Source of the DNA: Roseitalea sp. MMSF_3546
Lineage (GTDB): Bacteria; Pseudomonadota; Alphaproteobacteria; Rhizobiales; Rhizobiaceae
Direction: 5' to 3'
Assembly: GCF_030732865.1 (NCBI RefSeq)
Contig: NZ_JASHKB010000015.1
Location: 27,419-91,418 of the forward strand
DNA length: 64,000 bases
Positions 1-10,198 of this stretch are shown here, in pieces. A model generated the notes under the pieces. That model saw nothing but the letters and a program-made list of their open reading frames with translations. It ran no database searches and had not been told where the DNA came from. The first letter of the stretch is position 1; the number at the start of each line of letters is the position of its first letter. The translations under genes and the position numbers were made by a program.

Positions 1-381
1 GTGCCGGCCCAGGCGCTGATGGCGCATGGCCTGCTTGTGCACCTTGGAGACGAGCGGACAGGTGGCATCGAGATAAAGAAGGTTGCGCGCCTGCGCATCG
101 GCGGGCACCGATTTGGGAACGCCATGGGCCGAAAAGACCACCGGGCGGTCGGCATGTTCGGGCGGGATGTCGGCCAGTTCCCTGACGAACACCGCGCCAC
201 GCTCGCGCAGCGCCTCGACGACGAACTTGTTGTGCACGATCTCGTGGCGCACATAGACCGGCGCGCCGTATTTCTTGAGCCCCAGAACGACGATCTGGAT
301 GGCCCGGTCGACGCCCGCGCAGAAGCCGCGCGGCTCGCACAGGCGGATCGTCAACGGCGGCTTTGTGGCGTGCAGGTTCAT
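1..381 (-). CDS. ispH: 4-hydroxy-3-methylbut-2-enyl diphosphate reductase (partial, N-terminal part)
   Basis: This is the first 127 codons of IspH; the rest lies left of the window. IspH is the last enzyme of the MEP pathway and makes IPP and DMAPP with a 4Fe-4S cluster. Visible family motifs are [10 protein letters not shown] with the first cluster cysteine, RHEIVHN with a substrate-binding histidine, SAHGVP with another conserved histidine, and TCPLVSKVH with the second cluster cysteine. The ATG at 381 opens [10 protein letters not shown], just before the first motif, as usual for the family. It is transcribed away from hicAB. ispE and a polyprenyl diphosphate synthase lie elsewhere in the window, so isoprenoid genes are scattered here. 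Confidence 0.95.
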   Translation of the reverse strand, partial: MNLHATKPPLTIRLCEPRGFCAGVDRAIQIVVLGLKKYGAPVYVRHEIVHNKFVVEALRERGAVFVRELADIPPEHADRPVVFSAHGVPKSVPADAQARNLLYLDATCPLVSKVHKQAMRHQRLGRH

Positions 382-450
382 GGGGGAGATGTCGAAGGTT
401 TGAGTGCCGGTGTCAAGACAGCGGGCATTGAGGGATCGAAACGCCCCGCC

Positions 451-485
451 TTGCCAAGCACATGGATAAGTGCATATATATGCAC
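451..485 (+). promoter_or_regulatory. hicAB promoter with palindromic operator
   Basis: A TTGCCA hexamer at 451-456 is followed after 18 bases by TATATA at 475-480. A perfect 16-bp palindrome, GTGCATATATATGCAC, covers 470-485 and therefore sits on the -10 box. The hicA start codon is at 498. HicB antitoxins usually repress their own operon by binding palindromes at the promoter, so this is the likely HicB site. The sequence shows the palindrome and promoter-like boxes; the binding is inferred. Confidence 0.6.
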
Positions 486-497
486 GGGGAGAGATGG

Positions 498-683
498 GTG
501 GACAATCGGACGTCCGCTGTTGTTCGGAGGCTGAAAGCTGAGGGCTGGTATCTGGCGCGACATGGGGCGGGTCACGACATCTACCGCCATCCGCACATCA
601 AGGGCATCGTCACCGTTCCTCGACACAAGACCTTGTCGCCCGGTGTCTTGCGCAGCATCTCCAAGAAGGCAAACTGGAATTGA
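498..683 (+). CDS. hicA: HicA-type mRNA interferase toxin
   Basis: This 61-residue protein has the double-stranded-RNA-binding-like fold signature of HicA: a short first helix with [10 protein letters not shown], then [10 protein letters not shown] containing the conserved active-site histidine, then IVTVPRH and a final helix LRSISKKAN. HicA toxins cleave mRNA when not neutralised by HicB. I chose the GTG at 498 because it has GGGGAGAG just upstream and gives the usual family length; upstream ATGs at 462 and 480 would put the start inside the promoter palindrome. The stop lies 17 bases before the hicB start, as expected for a toxin-antitoxin operon. Confidence 0.85.
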   Translation: MDNRTSAVVRRLKAEGWYLARHGAGHDIYRHPHIKGIVTVPRHKTLSPGVLRSISKKANWN

Positions 684-700
684 GGATAGGAAAAGGGGCA

Positions 701-1084
701 ATGCGATATCCCGCGCTCATCGATGGCACGAAAGGCGCCTATGGCGTTGTTTTTCCGGATCTTGACGGCGTCGTGGCGATGGGAACGACGATCGATGAAG
801 CGCTCCTCAATGCCGAGGAAGCCTTGCGCGACTATGTGCTCGAGACGGAAGCGGACGGTCTTGCCATCGCCGCGCCTACGGCGCCGGAGGCTGTCGTCGT
901 TCCACCGGGGTCATCCCTCGTGCTGGTGCCGCTTATCCGTCTGACCGGTCGTACGGTCCGCGCAAATCTGACACTCGACGAGGGGGTCGCCGCCTTCATC
1001 GACGAGGAGGCCAGGCGCAGGAACATGACGCGGGTGAGCTTCATCGAGTGGATGGCGCGGCGTGTCGCCGCCGACGGGGTGTGA
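701..1084 (+). CDS. hicB: HicB-type antitoxin
   Basis: The 127-residue product starts MRYPALIDG and has an N-terminal partial RNase H-like fold with the family pattern GVVFPDLDGVVAMGTT and DEALLNAEEAL. The C-terminal 45 residues (LTLDEGVAAFIDEEARRR and following) look like a ribbon-helix-helix DNA-binding domain rather than the XRE type found in other HicBs. It should neutralise HicA and repress the operon. The start at 701 is preceded by GGAAAAGGGG; an in-frame ATG at 680 overlaps the hicA stop but has a worse ribosome site. The gene ends three bases before the convergent SURF1 stop. Confidence 0.85.
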   Translation: MRYPALIDGTKGAYGVVFPDLDGVVAMGTTIDEALLNAEEALRDYVLETEADGLAIAAPTAPEAVVVPPGSSLVLVPLIRLTGRTVRANLTLDEGVAAFIDEEARRRNMTRVSFIEWMARRVAADGV

Positions 1085-1087
1085 GGA

Positions 1088-1825
1088 TCAGTGCATCCGC
1101 CGCCAGACAAAGGCGGCGAGCACGACAACCAGCGCCAGCGCCAGCCCGTACCAGGTGATGGCATATTGCAGGTGGTTGTTGGGCAGGTCGATGCGGGTGA
1201 CGCCGCCGACGGGCCAGTCACCTCCCGCCTCGCCTTCGAACGCGTCGATGAAGAAGGGCAACACCTCCTCCGGCGCATAGCCGGCCCGCTCGACCATCAG
1301 CGCCCAGTCCTTCCAGTAATAGACGTTCTTTTCGGGGTCGTTGTCGGGCACGATGAAGGACGGCTTCGCAGCGAGCCGTTCGCGCGCCAGACCGGTGACC
1401 GTCACCGTGCCTTCGGTCAGGCTTCCGGGCCGCGTTTCGGGCTCCTTGAGGTCGAAGGGCACGAAGCCGCGATTGACCAGAACGACCGCGCCGCCTTCCA
1501 TCTCGAGCGGGGTGTAGAGATAGTAGCCCGACGCCCCCTCGTGCGTGGCGAAGAAGTGCTGCTCCCGGTCGTGCACGAAGTTGCCGGTGGCTTCGACCGG
1601 CCGATAGCGGATGTCGCCGCCATCGGCCGCGAGCTCGGCGATCCGGGCGGCGGGGACGGGCGGCGCATCGAGCCGGGCATCGATCGTCGCCAGAAGATCC
1701 TGTTTCCAGGCAAGGCGCTGGACCTGCCAGTTGCCGAGCATGACGAGCGCGACGAGCACCGGCAGCGCGAACAGCACCACCAGCCAGGGATAGCGGCGTC
1801 TTTCGGGCTGCGCCGGAGCGCTCAT
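1088..1825 (-). CDS. SURF1 family cytochrome c oxidase assembly protein
   Basis: This 245-residue inner-membrane protein has the SURF1 layout: one membrane segment near residues 13-33, a periplasmic domain, and a second membrane segment near the C-terminus. Family motifs include GNWQVQRLAWK after the first segment, LVNRGFVPFD, and HLQYAITWYG at the start of the second segment. SURF1 helps insert haem a into subunit I of aa3 oxidase. It is the last gene of the cox cluster, but a hairpin with a T run separates it from ctaE, so it may be expressed at a lower level or from its own start. The DUF983 gene that often lies between ctaE and SURF1 in relatives is absent. Confidence 0.93.
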   Translation of the reverse strand: MSAPAQPERRRYPWLVVLFALPVLVALVMLGNWQVQRLAWKQDLLATIDARLDAPPVPAARIAELAADGGDIRYRPVEATGNFVHDREQHFFATHEGASGYYLYTPLEMEGGAVVLVNRGFVPFDLKEPETRPGSLTEGTVTVTGLARERLAAKPSFIVPDNDPEKNVYYWKDWALMVERAGYAPEEVLPFFIDAFEGEAGGDWPVGGVTRIDLPNNHLQYAITWYGLALALVVVLAAFVWRRMH

Positions 1826-1845
1826 GGCGTTTGGCCTCGCAATCG

Positions 1846-1878
1846 AAAAGGGCGGCCGCGCACCGATCGCGACCGCCC
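1846..1878 (-). terminator. terminator-like hairpin between ctaE and SURF1
   Basis: On the minus strand an 11-bp stem with one mismatch (arms 1868-1878 and 1850-1860, loop of 7) is followed directly by TTTT at 1849-1846. This is a plausible intrinsic terminator just after ctaE and before SURF1. Confidence 0.55.
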
Positions 1879-1902
1879 GGCATCATGCCGTTTGCGTGGC
1901 GA

Positions 1903-2781
1903 TCAGTGGTGGTAGATCGGTGCGCCCCACGTCCCCCAGATATAGACGACGAAGAACAGGAACAACCAGACAACGTCGACGAAGTGCCAGTACCAGGCGG
2001 CCGCCTCGAAGCCGAAATGCTTTTGCGGCGTGAAATGGCCCGCATGGGCACGGATCAGGCAGACGATCAGGAAGACCAGCCCGACGAAGACGTGGAAGCC
2101 ATGGAAGCCGGTCGCCATGAAGAAGGTGGCGCCGTAAAGCGAATCCGAGAACGCATAGGGGGCGACCATGAATTCGTAGATCTGGACGAACATGAACAGC
2201 GCCGCCAGCGCGATGGTCAGCCACAGGCCCAGCTTCAGCCCGTTACGGTCGCCATGCAACAGCGCATGGTGCGCCCAGGTCACGGTGGTGCCCGACAGCA
2301 GCAGGATCACGGTGTTGTAGAGCGGCAGGCCGAGCGGATCGAGCACTTCCATGCCGGCGGGCGGCCACTGTCCGCCGGTATAGGCCATGCGGCCGACCTG
2401 CTGTGCCTCGTCGTAGAACAGGCTGGCATCGAAGACCGCCCAGAACCAGGCGACGAAGAACATCACCTCCGAGGCGATGAACATGATCATGCCGTAGCGC
2501 AGATGCAGCGAGACGACGCGGGTATGATGGCCCTCGCGCGACTCGCGCACCGTGTCCGACCACCAGCCGAACATGGTGTAAAGGACAACCGCCAGACCGA
2601 TCAGAAAGGTCCAGGGATTGGCCATGGGAATGCCGAGGAACGAGAACTCGTTACCCTGGGCGCCCTGCATCCAGCCAATGCCGCCAATGGCCATGATCAG
2701 CGCGCCGATCGAGCCGATCAGCGGCCACGGGCTGGGATCGAGAATGTGATAGTCGTGGTTCTTGGCGTGACTTTCAGCCAT
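1903..2781 (-). CDS. ctaE: cytochrome c oxidase subunit III
   Basis: The 292-residue product is a full-length CoxIII with seven predicted membrane segments. It begins MAESHAKNHDYHILDPSPWP, the classic subunit III opening, and keeps WPPAG, the HHALLHGD region and FHGFHVFVG near the end. Subunit III stabilises the aa3 catalytic core and its proton uptake and binds no redox metal. The start overlaps the ctaG stop by eight bases, so the two are probably translationally coupled. A terminator-like hairpin follows the gene. Confidence 0.97.
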   Translation of the reverse strand: MAESHAKNHDYHILDPSPWPLIGSIGALIMAIGGIGWMQGAQGNEFSFLGIPMANPWTFLIGLAVVLYTMFGWWSDTVRESREGHHTRVVSLHLRYGMIMFIASEVMFFVAWFWAVFDASLFYDEAQQVGRMAYTGGQWPPAGMEVLDPLGLPLYNTVILLLSGTTVTWAHHALLHGDRNGLKLGLWLTIALAALFMFVQIYEFMVAPYAFSDSLYGATFFMATGFHGFHVFVGLVFLIVCLIRAHAGHFTPQKHFGFEAAAWYWHFVDVVWLFLFFVVYIWGTWGAPIYHH

Positions 2782-3457
2782 TGGCGTTATCCCCGATTGT
2801 CATTCGGCCCCGGTCCGGCATCGCCGCGCCCATCGTGGCGTCGGGGCCGGACCGTTCGATGGTGAGCGCTGCCCGGTCCGCCCGCACCGTCTCGGCGGGC
2901 TGGTCGATCTTGAAGAAGGTGTAGGACAGGGTGATCGTCGACACGCCCTCGAGCTCCGGCGCATCGACGATCGCCGGATCGATGAAGAAGACGACGGGCA
3001 TGTCCGTGGACTGTCCCGGCTCCAGCGTCGTCTCGGTGAAGCAGAAACATTCCATCTTGTTGAAATAGGCGCCGGCGGCCTGCGGGGTCACGTTGAAGGT
3101 CGCCGACCCCGTCGTCGGCACGTCGCGCCAGTTCTCGGCCCGATAGGCGACCTGCGTGAGCTCTCCGATCTTCAGCGTCACCTGCCGGTCGACGGGCGCG
3201 AAGTCCCAGCCCAGACCGGCGCCCGAATTGGCGTCGAAACGCACATTGATGGACCTGTCGAGCACCTCGACGGGCGATGTGTCGGCGACCTGGGTCGTGC
3301 CGCCATAGCCGGTCACGCGGCAGAACAGGTCGTAAAGCGGGACCGAGGCGTATGCGAGACCGACCATGCCGGCGAAGAAGCCAAGGCATGCGGCGGCGAT
3401 GCGCACATTGGAGCGCTGCCTGCCGGTTGCGGTCGTGGTGGGGTCTTTTTCTGCCAT
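2774..3457 (-). CDS. ctaG: cytochrome c oxidase assembly protein CtaG (Cox11 family)
   Basis: CtaG delivers copper to the CuB centre of subunit I. The 227-residue protein has one N-terminal membrane segment at about residues 18-38, ending in the family motif VPLYDLFCRVTGYGGT, and a periplasmic domain with the copper-binding pair in MECFCFTE. I start it at the ATG at 3457 (MAEKDPTT); the frame is open further upstream but that stretch overlaps the small coxF-like gene and is not family-like. It lies between that small gene and ctaE, the standard rhizobial order. Confidence 0.95.
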   Translation of the reverse strand: MAEKDPTTTATGRQRSNVRIAAACLGFFAGMVGLAYASVPLYDLFCRVTGYGGTTQVADTSPVEVLDRSINVRFDANSGAGLGWDFAPVDRQVTLKIGELTQVAYRAENWRDVPTTGSATFNVTPQAAGAYFNKMECFCFTETTLEPGQSTDMPVVFFIDPAIVDAPELEGVSTITLSYTFFKIDQPAETVRADRAALTIERSGPDATMGAAMPDRGRMTIGDNANG

Positions 3458-3474
3458 GCTCGCGTGTCGGTTCG

Positions 3475-3636
3475 TCACAGGGGGCGGTTGAGGATCTCGG
3501 GGCCGAACTTGATCACGGTGACGAGGTAGAAGATCACCACGAAGGCGGCGAGCGCCAACGCTAGCGCGATCGAGCGCTTGCGGCGGGCCGACTTCTGGGC
3601 CTTTGTCAGTTCGATCCTGTCGTCTTTGTCGGTCAT
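3475..3636 (-). CDS. CoxF-like small membrane protein
   Basis: This 53-residue gene fills the gap between ctaB and ctaG. The product starts MTDKDDRIEL, has a basic stretch QKSARRKR and then one membrane segment of about 20 residues, ending GPEILNRPL. Small proteins of this shape (basic N-terminus, one transmembrane helix) occupy the same slot in many alphaproteobacterial cox operons and are called CoxF; their exact role in oxidase assembly is not settled. It stops 17 bases before ctaG and starts 11 bases after the end of ctaB, which fits a single operon. Confidence 0.85.
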   Translation of the reverse strand: MTDKDDRIELTKAQKSARRKRSIALALALAAFVVIFYLVTVIKFGPEILNRPL

Positions 3637-3647
3637 CGAAACTCCGC

Positions 3648-4571
3648 TCATGCCAGCACCCGCATGACCACGGTCTCAAGCAGCAGCGCGGCGAATATGG
3701 CGAACAGATAGGTCAGCGAATATCCGAACAGCTTCTTGGCCGGCACCATGGTCGCATCGCCGTCGGGCATGCGCCAGACCGCGACCGCATGGCGGATGAA
3801 AAGGGCACCGAGGGCCATCGCCACCACGCCATAGGCCGGCCCGGCAAAGCCCAGCGGCCAGGGCAGCACAGCCGCGATCGCCAGCAGCACCGAATAGACG
3901 AGCATCTGTGCCTTGGTGTGCCGCTCGCCGGCGACATTGGGCATCATCGGCATGCCGGCGATCTCGTAATCGCGCAGCTTGAACAGCGCCAGCGCCCAGA
4001 AATGGGGCGGCGTCCACAGGAAGATGATGGCGAACAGCACCAGGCTCTCCAGCGAGACGGTGCCGGTCACCGCGGCCCAGCCGATCATCGGCGGGAAGGC
4101 ACCCGCCGCGCCGCCGATGACGATGTTCTGCGGCGTCGAGCGTTTCAGCCACATCGTGTAGATGACGGCGTAAAAGAAGATGGTGAAGGCCAGAAGCGCG
4201 GCCGCCGCCCAATTGGCGACAAGGCCGAGCGTCATCACGGACAGCACCGACAGGATGACGCCGAAAGTCAGCGCCTCGCCGGCGCCGACCCGGCCCGACG
4301 GCACGGGCCGCCCGGCGGTGCGGCTCATCACCGCGTCGATATCGGCGTCATACCACATGTTGAGCGCGCCCGAGGCGCCGGCGCCGACCGCGATCGCCAG
4401 GATAGACACCGCCGCGAGGAAGGGATTGATCGCGCCGGGCGCGACGAGCAGCCCGACGAGCGCGGTGAAGACGACGAGCGACATCACCCGCGGCTTGAGC
4501 AGGTCGAAATAGTCGCGCGGCGTGGCTTCCGACACCGCGGCCGGTTGCCGGCTCGATTCGACAACGCTCAT
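3648..4571 (-). CDS. ctaB: protohaem IX farnesyltransferase (haem O synthase)
   Basis: CtaB converts haem B to haem O by adding a farnesyl group, the first step to the haem A of the oxidase. The 307-residue UbiA-superfamily membrane protein has the polyprenyl-binding motif NMWYDADID, the signature [12 protein letters not shown], and [14 protein letters not shown] start it at 4571 ([10 protein letters not shown]), where the ATG overlaps the stop of the upstream VOC gene as ATGA; an upstream in-frame ATG would overlap that gene by a further 39 bases. Eight or nine hydrophobic segments are visible. Confidence 0.95.
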   Translation of the reverse strand: MSVVESSRQPAAVSEATPRDYFDLLKPRVMSLVVFTALVGLLVAPGAINPFLAAVSILAIAVGAGASGALNMWYDADIDAVMSRTAGRPVPSGRVGAGEALTFGVILSVLSVMTLGLVANWAAAALLAFTIFFYAVIYTMWLKRSTPQNIVIGGAAGAFPPMIGWAAVTGTVSLESLVLFAIIFLWTPPHFWALALFKLRDYEIAGMPMMPNVAGERHTKAQMLVYSVLLAIAAVLPWPLGFAGPAYGVVAMALGALFIRHAVAVWRMPDGDATMVPAKKLFGYSLTYLFAIFAALLLETVVMRVLA

Positions 4572-4960
4572 TGGACCACCTGCGTGGCGGGAAACCATGT
4601 GTTGCCCCACGGGTCGATGAAGCCGCCGCGCCGGTCGGTGTCGCCCGGGCGCAGTTCGGGTTCGAACATGGGCGAGGCCCCTTGGGCGATCGCTCTCGCA
4701 TAGACGCCGTCGGCGTCGGCGACGTAGACGTGAAGCCAGGCGCTGACCGGCTCGAAACCGCCGCCTGCCTGCCCGACCATGATCACCGAATCGTCGATCT
4801 TGACCTCGACGTGCCGCACCGTGCCGTCATCATGATCGATCCGGCGCACTTCATGCGCGCCGAACACCGTGCACATGAAATCCGCCAAGGCCAGCGCGTC
4901 CGGCGCTACGAGATACGCCGACACGCTTGAATGGCCATCCGGTTTGAAGTGTGAGGTCAT
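4568..4960 (-). CDS. VOC/glyoxalase-fold protein (PhnB-like)
   Basis: This 130-residue protein looks like the PhnB/YdcR branch of the vicinal oxygen chelate superfamily: an opening [19 protein letters not shown], then [39 protein letters not shown] and [13 protein letters not shown]. These proteins often have no known substrate. It sits between ctaD (14 bases away) and ctaB, and its TGA overlaps the ctaB ATG, so it is part of the oxidase operon. Related cox operons usually lack such a gene here. Its role in the operon is unknown; resistance to a reactive metabolite or antibiotic is possible but not shown. Confidence 0.8.
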   Translation of the reverse strand: MTSHFKPDGHSSVSAYLVAPDALALADFMCTVFGAHEVRRIDHDDGTVRHVEVKIDDSVIMVGQAGGGFEPVSAWLHVYVADADGVYARAIAQGASPMFEPELRPGDTDRRGGFIDPWGNTWFPATQVVQ

Positions 4961-4973
4961 ACCCGCTCGATGC

Positions 4974-7542
<2,569 letters not shown>

Positions 7543-7947
7543 GCTTGGTCTCCCGATATTGGCGGACGGCTCGCCTCGGCTTCGCCCACGAGGCGACGTA
7601 GAACCACAATATGCCCATCACCGCAACTGGATCATCGGCCAATTCGTGCGTCATTTCGGCGCTTGCCCGGACGCGGCACAGCGGCCGGCGGCGCGCCTTC
7701 CGATCGCGCCTGGCAAGGCTTGCGACAGGCCGGGCGCCACGCCGCAGACGCCGGTGCGAAGGGTCCGATCTGCCATGTTTTCGCCCGTTTGCGCCGTTTG
7801 TCATGGCCGTAACGCAGCGCAGTGGGGCGCCACGCCGGCATTGGTGACAATCGGCGCCCGGCCATTGCATGATGATGGCGCGCTGCAAACCGATTCGGCC
7901 TGCCGGATCAATCGACCCGCGCACCGGAGCACGACAAGGACCTCGCC
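7543..7947 (+). other. intergenic region between ctaC and ialB
   Basis: About 405 bases between two divergent genes. No convincing gene is visible. It must hold the cox operon promoter and the ialB promoter. A 7-bp inverted repeat (7572-7578 with 7589-7595) would form a hairpin in the ctaC leader; I see no standard -35/-10 pair that stands out. Confidence 0.6.
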
Positions 7948-8511
7948 GTGAACCCATCCGCCTCCAACACCGAACACGTGCCACGCCATCGCCGGCGCGG
8001 CACGCTCGCCACGCTTGCCGTTTCGGCGTGCGCCGCGCTCGCGGCCGCCGCCGCGATCCTCGCCTCGCCGGCGGACGCCCAGCAGCAGACCGTGCGCGCC
8101 AAATACGGCTTCTGGGACCTGCGCTGCGCGACGCCGCCGGGGGCTGCCAACGAGCAGTGCGTCCTGATGCAGGCCGTCGAGGACTATGACCGCTCGGAAA
8201 TCGGGCTTTCGGTCTCGGCGTTCAAGACCGCCGACCGCAAGGCGCAGATCCTGCGCATCCAGGCGCCGCTGGGCGTGCTGCTGCCGAACGGGCTGGGCCT
8301 GCACATCGACGGGCGCGACATGGGCCGGGCCTATTTCGTGCGCTGCTTTGCCGATGGCTGCTATGCCGAGGTCATCCTCGAGGATCAGCTTCTGGAGAGC
8401 CTGAAGAAAGGCAAGACGGCGACGTTCACGGTCTTCGACACGCCCGAGGAAGGCATCGGCCTGCCGGTCGATCTGGCCGGCTTCACCGAGGGCTTCGAGG
8501 CGCTGCCCTGA
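7948..8511 (+). CDS. invasion-associated locus B (IalB) family protein
   Basis: The 187-residue product has a long basic N-terminus and a hydrophobic stretch (residues about 22-42) ending PADAQQQ, consistent with a signal peptide. The mature part shows the IalB pattern: FWDLRC, EQCVLMQAVED, LRIQAPLGVLLPNGLGL, and four cysteines, including YFVRCFADGCYAEV, likely paired. IalB proteins are periplasmic and common in Hyphomicrobiales; despite the name, most have no proven virulence role. The GTG at 7948 has AAGGA eight bases upstream. Confidence 0.85.
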   Translation: MNPSASNTEHVPRHRRRGTLATLAVSACAALAAAAAILASPADAQQQTVRAKYGFWDLRCATPPGAANEQCVLMQAVEDYDRSEIGLSVSAFKTADRKAQILRIQAPLGVLLPNGLGLHIDGRDMGRAYFVRCFADGCYAEVILEDQLLESLKKGKTATFTVFDTPEEGIGLPVDLAGFTEGFEALP

Positions 8512-8597
8512 CCGGGGCCGCATGATGCGGGGGTGAAACCGGCCACGGCTCCGCCTAAATGGTCAGGAAACAGACCCTACCCGAAAGGCAGCCCATC

Positions 8598-10013
8598 ATG
8601 CAGACCGGCCTTCTGACCCGCTTCGACATTTCCGAGGCCCGCGTGCGCGATCTCGTCTCCGACACGCTGGGTGCGAGCGATGACGGCGAGCTTTTCCTCG
8701 AATACCGCGAAAGCGAAACGCTGGGCTTCGACAATGGCCGGCTGAAGACCGGGGCGTTCAACACCGCATCGGGCTTCGGCCTGCGGGCGGTGGCCGGCGA
8801 AGCGGTCGGCTATGCCGAATCGGACGATTTTTCCGAAGCCGCGCTGCGCCGCGCCGCCGACGCGGTCGGTGCGGTCACGCGCGGGCATTCGGGCCGCTAC
8901 AGCGAACCGCCGGCGCGCACCAACAAGAAGCTCTACGGCGATCTCAACCCGATCGGCGAGCCCTCCTTTGCCGCCAAGGTCAAGCTGCTGGAGCAGATCG
9001 ACGCCTATCTGCGCGGCAAGGACGACAGGGTGCGCCAGGTCTCGGCCTCGCTCGCCGCCTCATGGCAGATGGTGGAGATCGTGCGCGCCGATGGCGAAAT
9101 CGCCCGCGACGTCCGGCCGCTGGTGCGGGTCAACATCTCGGTCATCGTCGGCGAGGGCGACCGGCAGGAGACCGGCAGCCACGGCATGGGCGGGCGGCAG
9201 TCGTTCGGCGACTTCATCGCCACCGAAAGCTGGCAGGCGGCGGCCGACGACGCGCTGCGCCAGGCGCTGGTCAATCTTCAAGCGCGTCCCGCGCCGGCTG
9301 GCACGTTCGACATCGTGCTCGGCAGCGGCTGGCCCGGCGTGATGCTGCACGAGGCGGTCGGACACGGGCTGGAAGGCGACTTCAACCGCAAGGGCACGTC
9401 GGCCTTCGCCGGGCTGATGGGCGAGCAGGTCGCCGCCCGCGGGGTGACCGTGGTCGACGATGGCACGATCGACGAACGGCGCGGCTCGCTGACCATCGAC
9501 GACGAGGGCACGCCCTCGGGTCACAACGTGCTGATCGAGGACGGCAAGCTGGTCGGCTACATGCAGGACCGGCAGAATGCACGGCTGATGGGCATGAAGC
9601 CGACCGGCAACGGCCGGCGCGAGAGCTACCAGCACGTGCCGATGCCGCGCATGACCAATACCTACATGCTGGGCGGCGATGCCACGCCCGAGGAGATCAT
9701 CGCTTCGGTCGATGACGGCATCTATGCGGTCTCGTTCGGGGGCGGGCAGGTCGACATCACCTCGGGCAAGTTCGTGTTCGCCTGCACCGAGGCCTACAAG
9801 ATCGAGGGCGGCAAGGTGGCCCATCCGGTCAAGGGCGCCATGCTGATCGGCAACGGACCGGACGCGATGCACCGGGTCTCGATGGTCGGCAACGACACCA
9901 GGCTGGACACCGGCATCGGCATGTGCGGCAAGGCCGGCCAGGGCGTGCCGGTCGGCGTCGGCCAGCCCCATCTGAGGATGGACCGGATGACGGTGGGCGG
10001 CACCGAGGCGTGA
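8598..10013 (+). CDS. tldD: metalloprotease TldD
   Basis: TldD works with TldE (PmbA) as a zinc protease that degrades unfolded peptides and matures some peptide antibiotics. The 471-residue protein carries the active-site motif VMLHEAVGHGLEGD (HExxxH), the region MPRMTNTYMLGG and the C-terminal GMCGKAGQGVPVGVGQP. The ATG at 8598 (MQTGLLTRFD) has GAAAGGCAG upstream; an in-frame ATG at 8559 lacks such a site. The TldE partner is not in the window. Confidence 0.95.
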   Translation: MQTGLLTRFDISEARVRDLVSDTLGASDDGELFLEYRESETLGFDNGRLKTGAFNTASGFGLRAVAGEAVGYAESDDFSEAALRRAADAVGAVTRGHSGRYSEPPARTNKKLYGDLNPIGEPSFAAKVKLLEQIDAYLRGKDDRVRQVSASLAASWQMVEIVRADGEIARDVRPLVRVNISVIVGEGDRQETGSHGMGGRQSFGDFIATESWQAAADDALRQALVNLQARPAPAGTFDIVLGSGWPGVMLHEAVGHGLEGDFNRKGTSAFAGLMGEQVAARGVTVVDDGTIDERRGSLTIDDEGTPSGHNVLIEDGKLVGYMQDRQNARLMGMKPTGNGRRESYQHVPMPRMTNTYMLGGDATPEEIIASVDDGIYAVSFGGGQVDITSGKFVFACTEAYKIEGGKVAHPVKGAMLIGNGPDAMHRVSMVGNDTRLDTGIGMCGKAGQGVPVGVGQPHLRMDRMTVGGTEA

Positions 10014-10170
10014 CCGGCGCCGGCGACCGGCGATGCATTGTTGCAGTGCATGTGTCATTGTTAATTGCCGATGACCTTGCGGCATGAGAGGGTGATAGGC
10101 TGGACAACGGCATGCTGCCGGTGGCCCCTGTGGGTGCAGCGGACGGGGCGGGAAGGGAGCGCTCGACAAT

Positions 10171-10198
10171 TTCCATGACACTCGTTCCATGACACTCG
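10171..10198 (+). repeat. 14-bp tandem duplication over the HWE kinase start codon
   Basis: TTCCATGACACTCG occurs twice head to tail (10171-10184 and 10185-10198). Each copy holds an ATG. The first ATG (10175) opens a five-codon frame ending in a TGA that overlaps the second ATG (10189), the kinase start, as ATGA. The purine-rich AAGGGAG at 10152-10158 is nearer the first ATG. Confidence 0.9.

Noticed and set aside
10033..10051. Imperfect palindrome ATGCATTG-TTG-CAGTGCAT between tldD and the HWE kinase
   Set aside because: One mismatch in short arms and no promoter boxes in register; too weak to call an operator.
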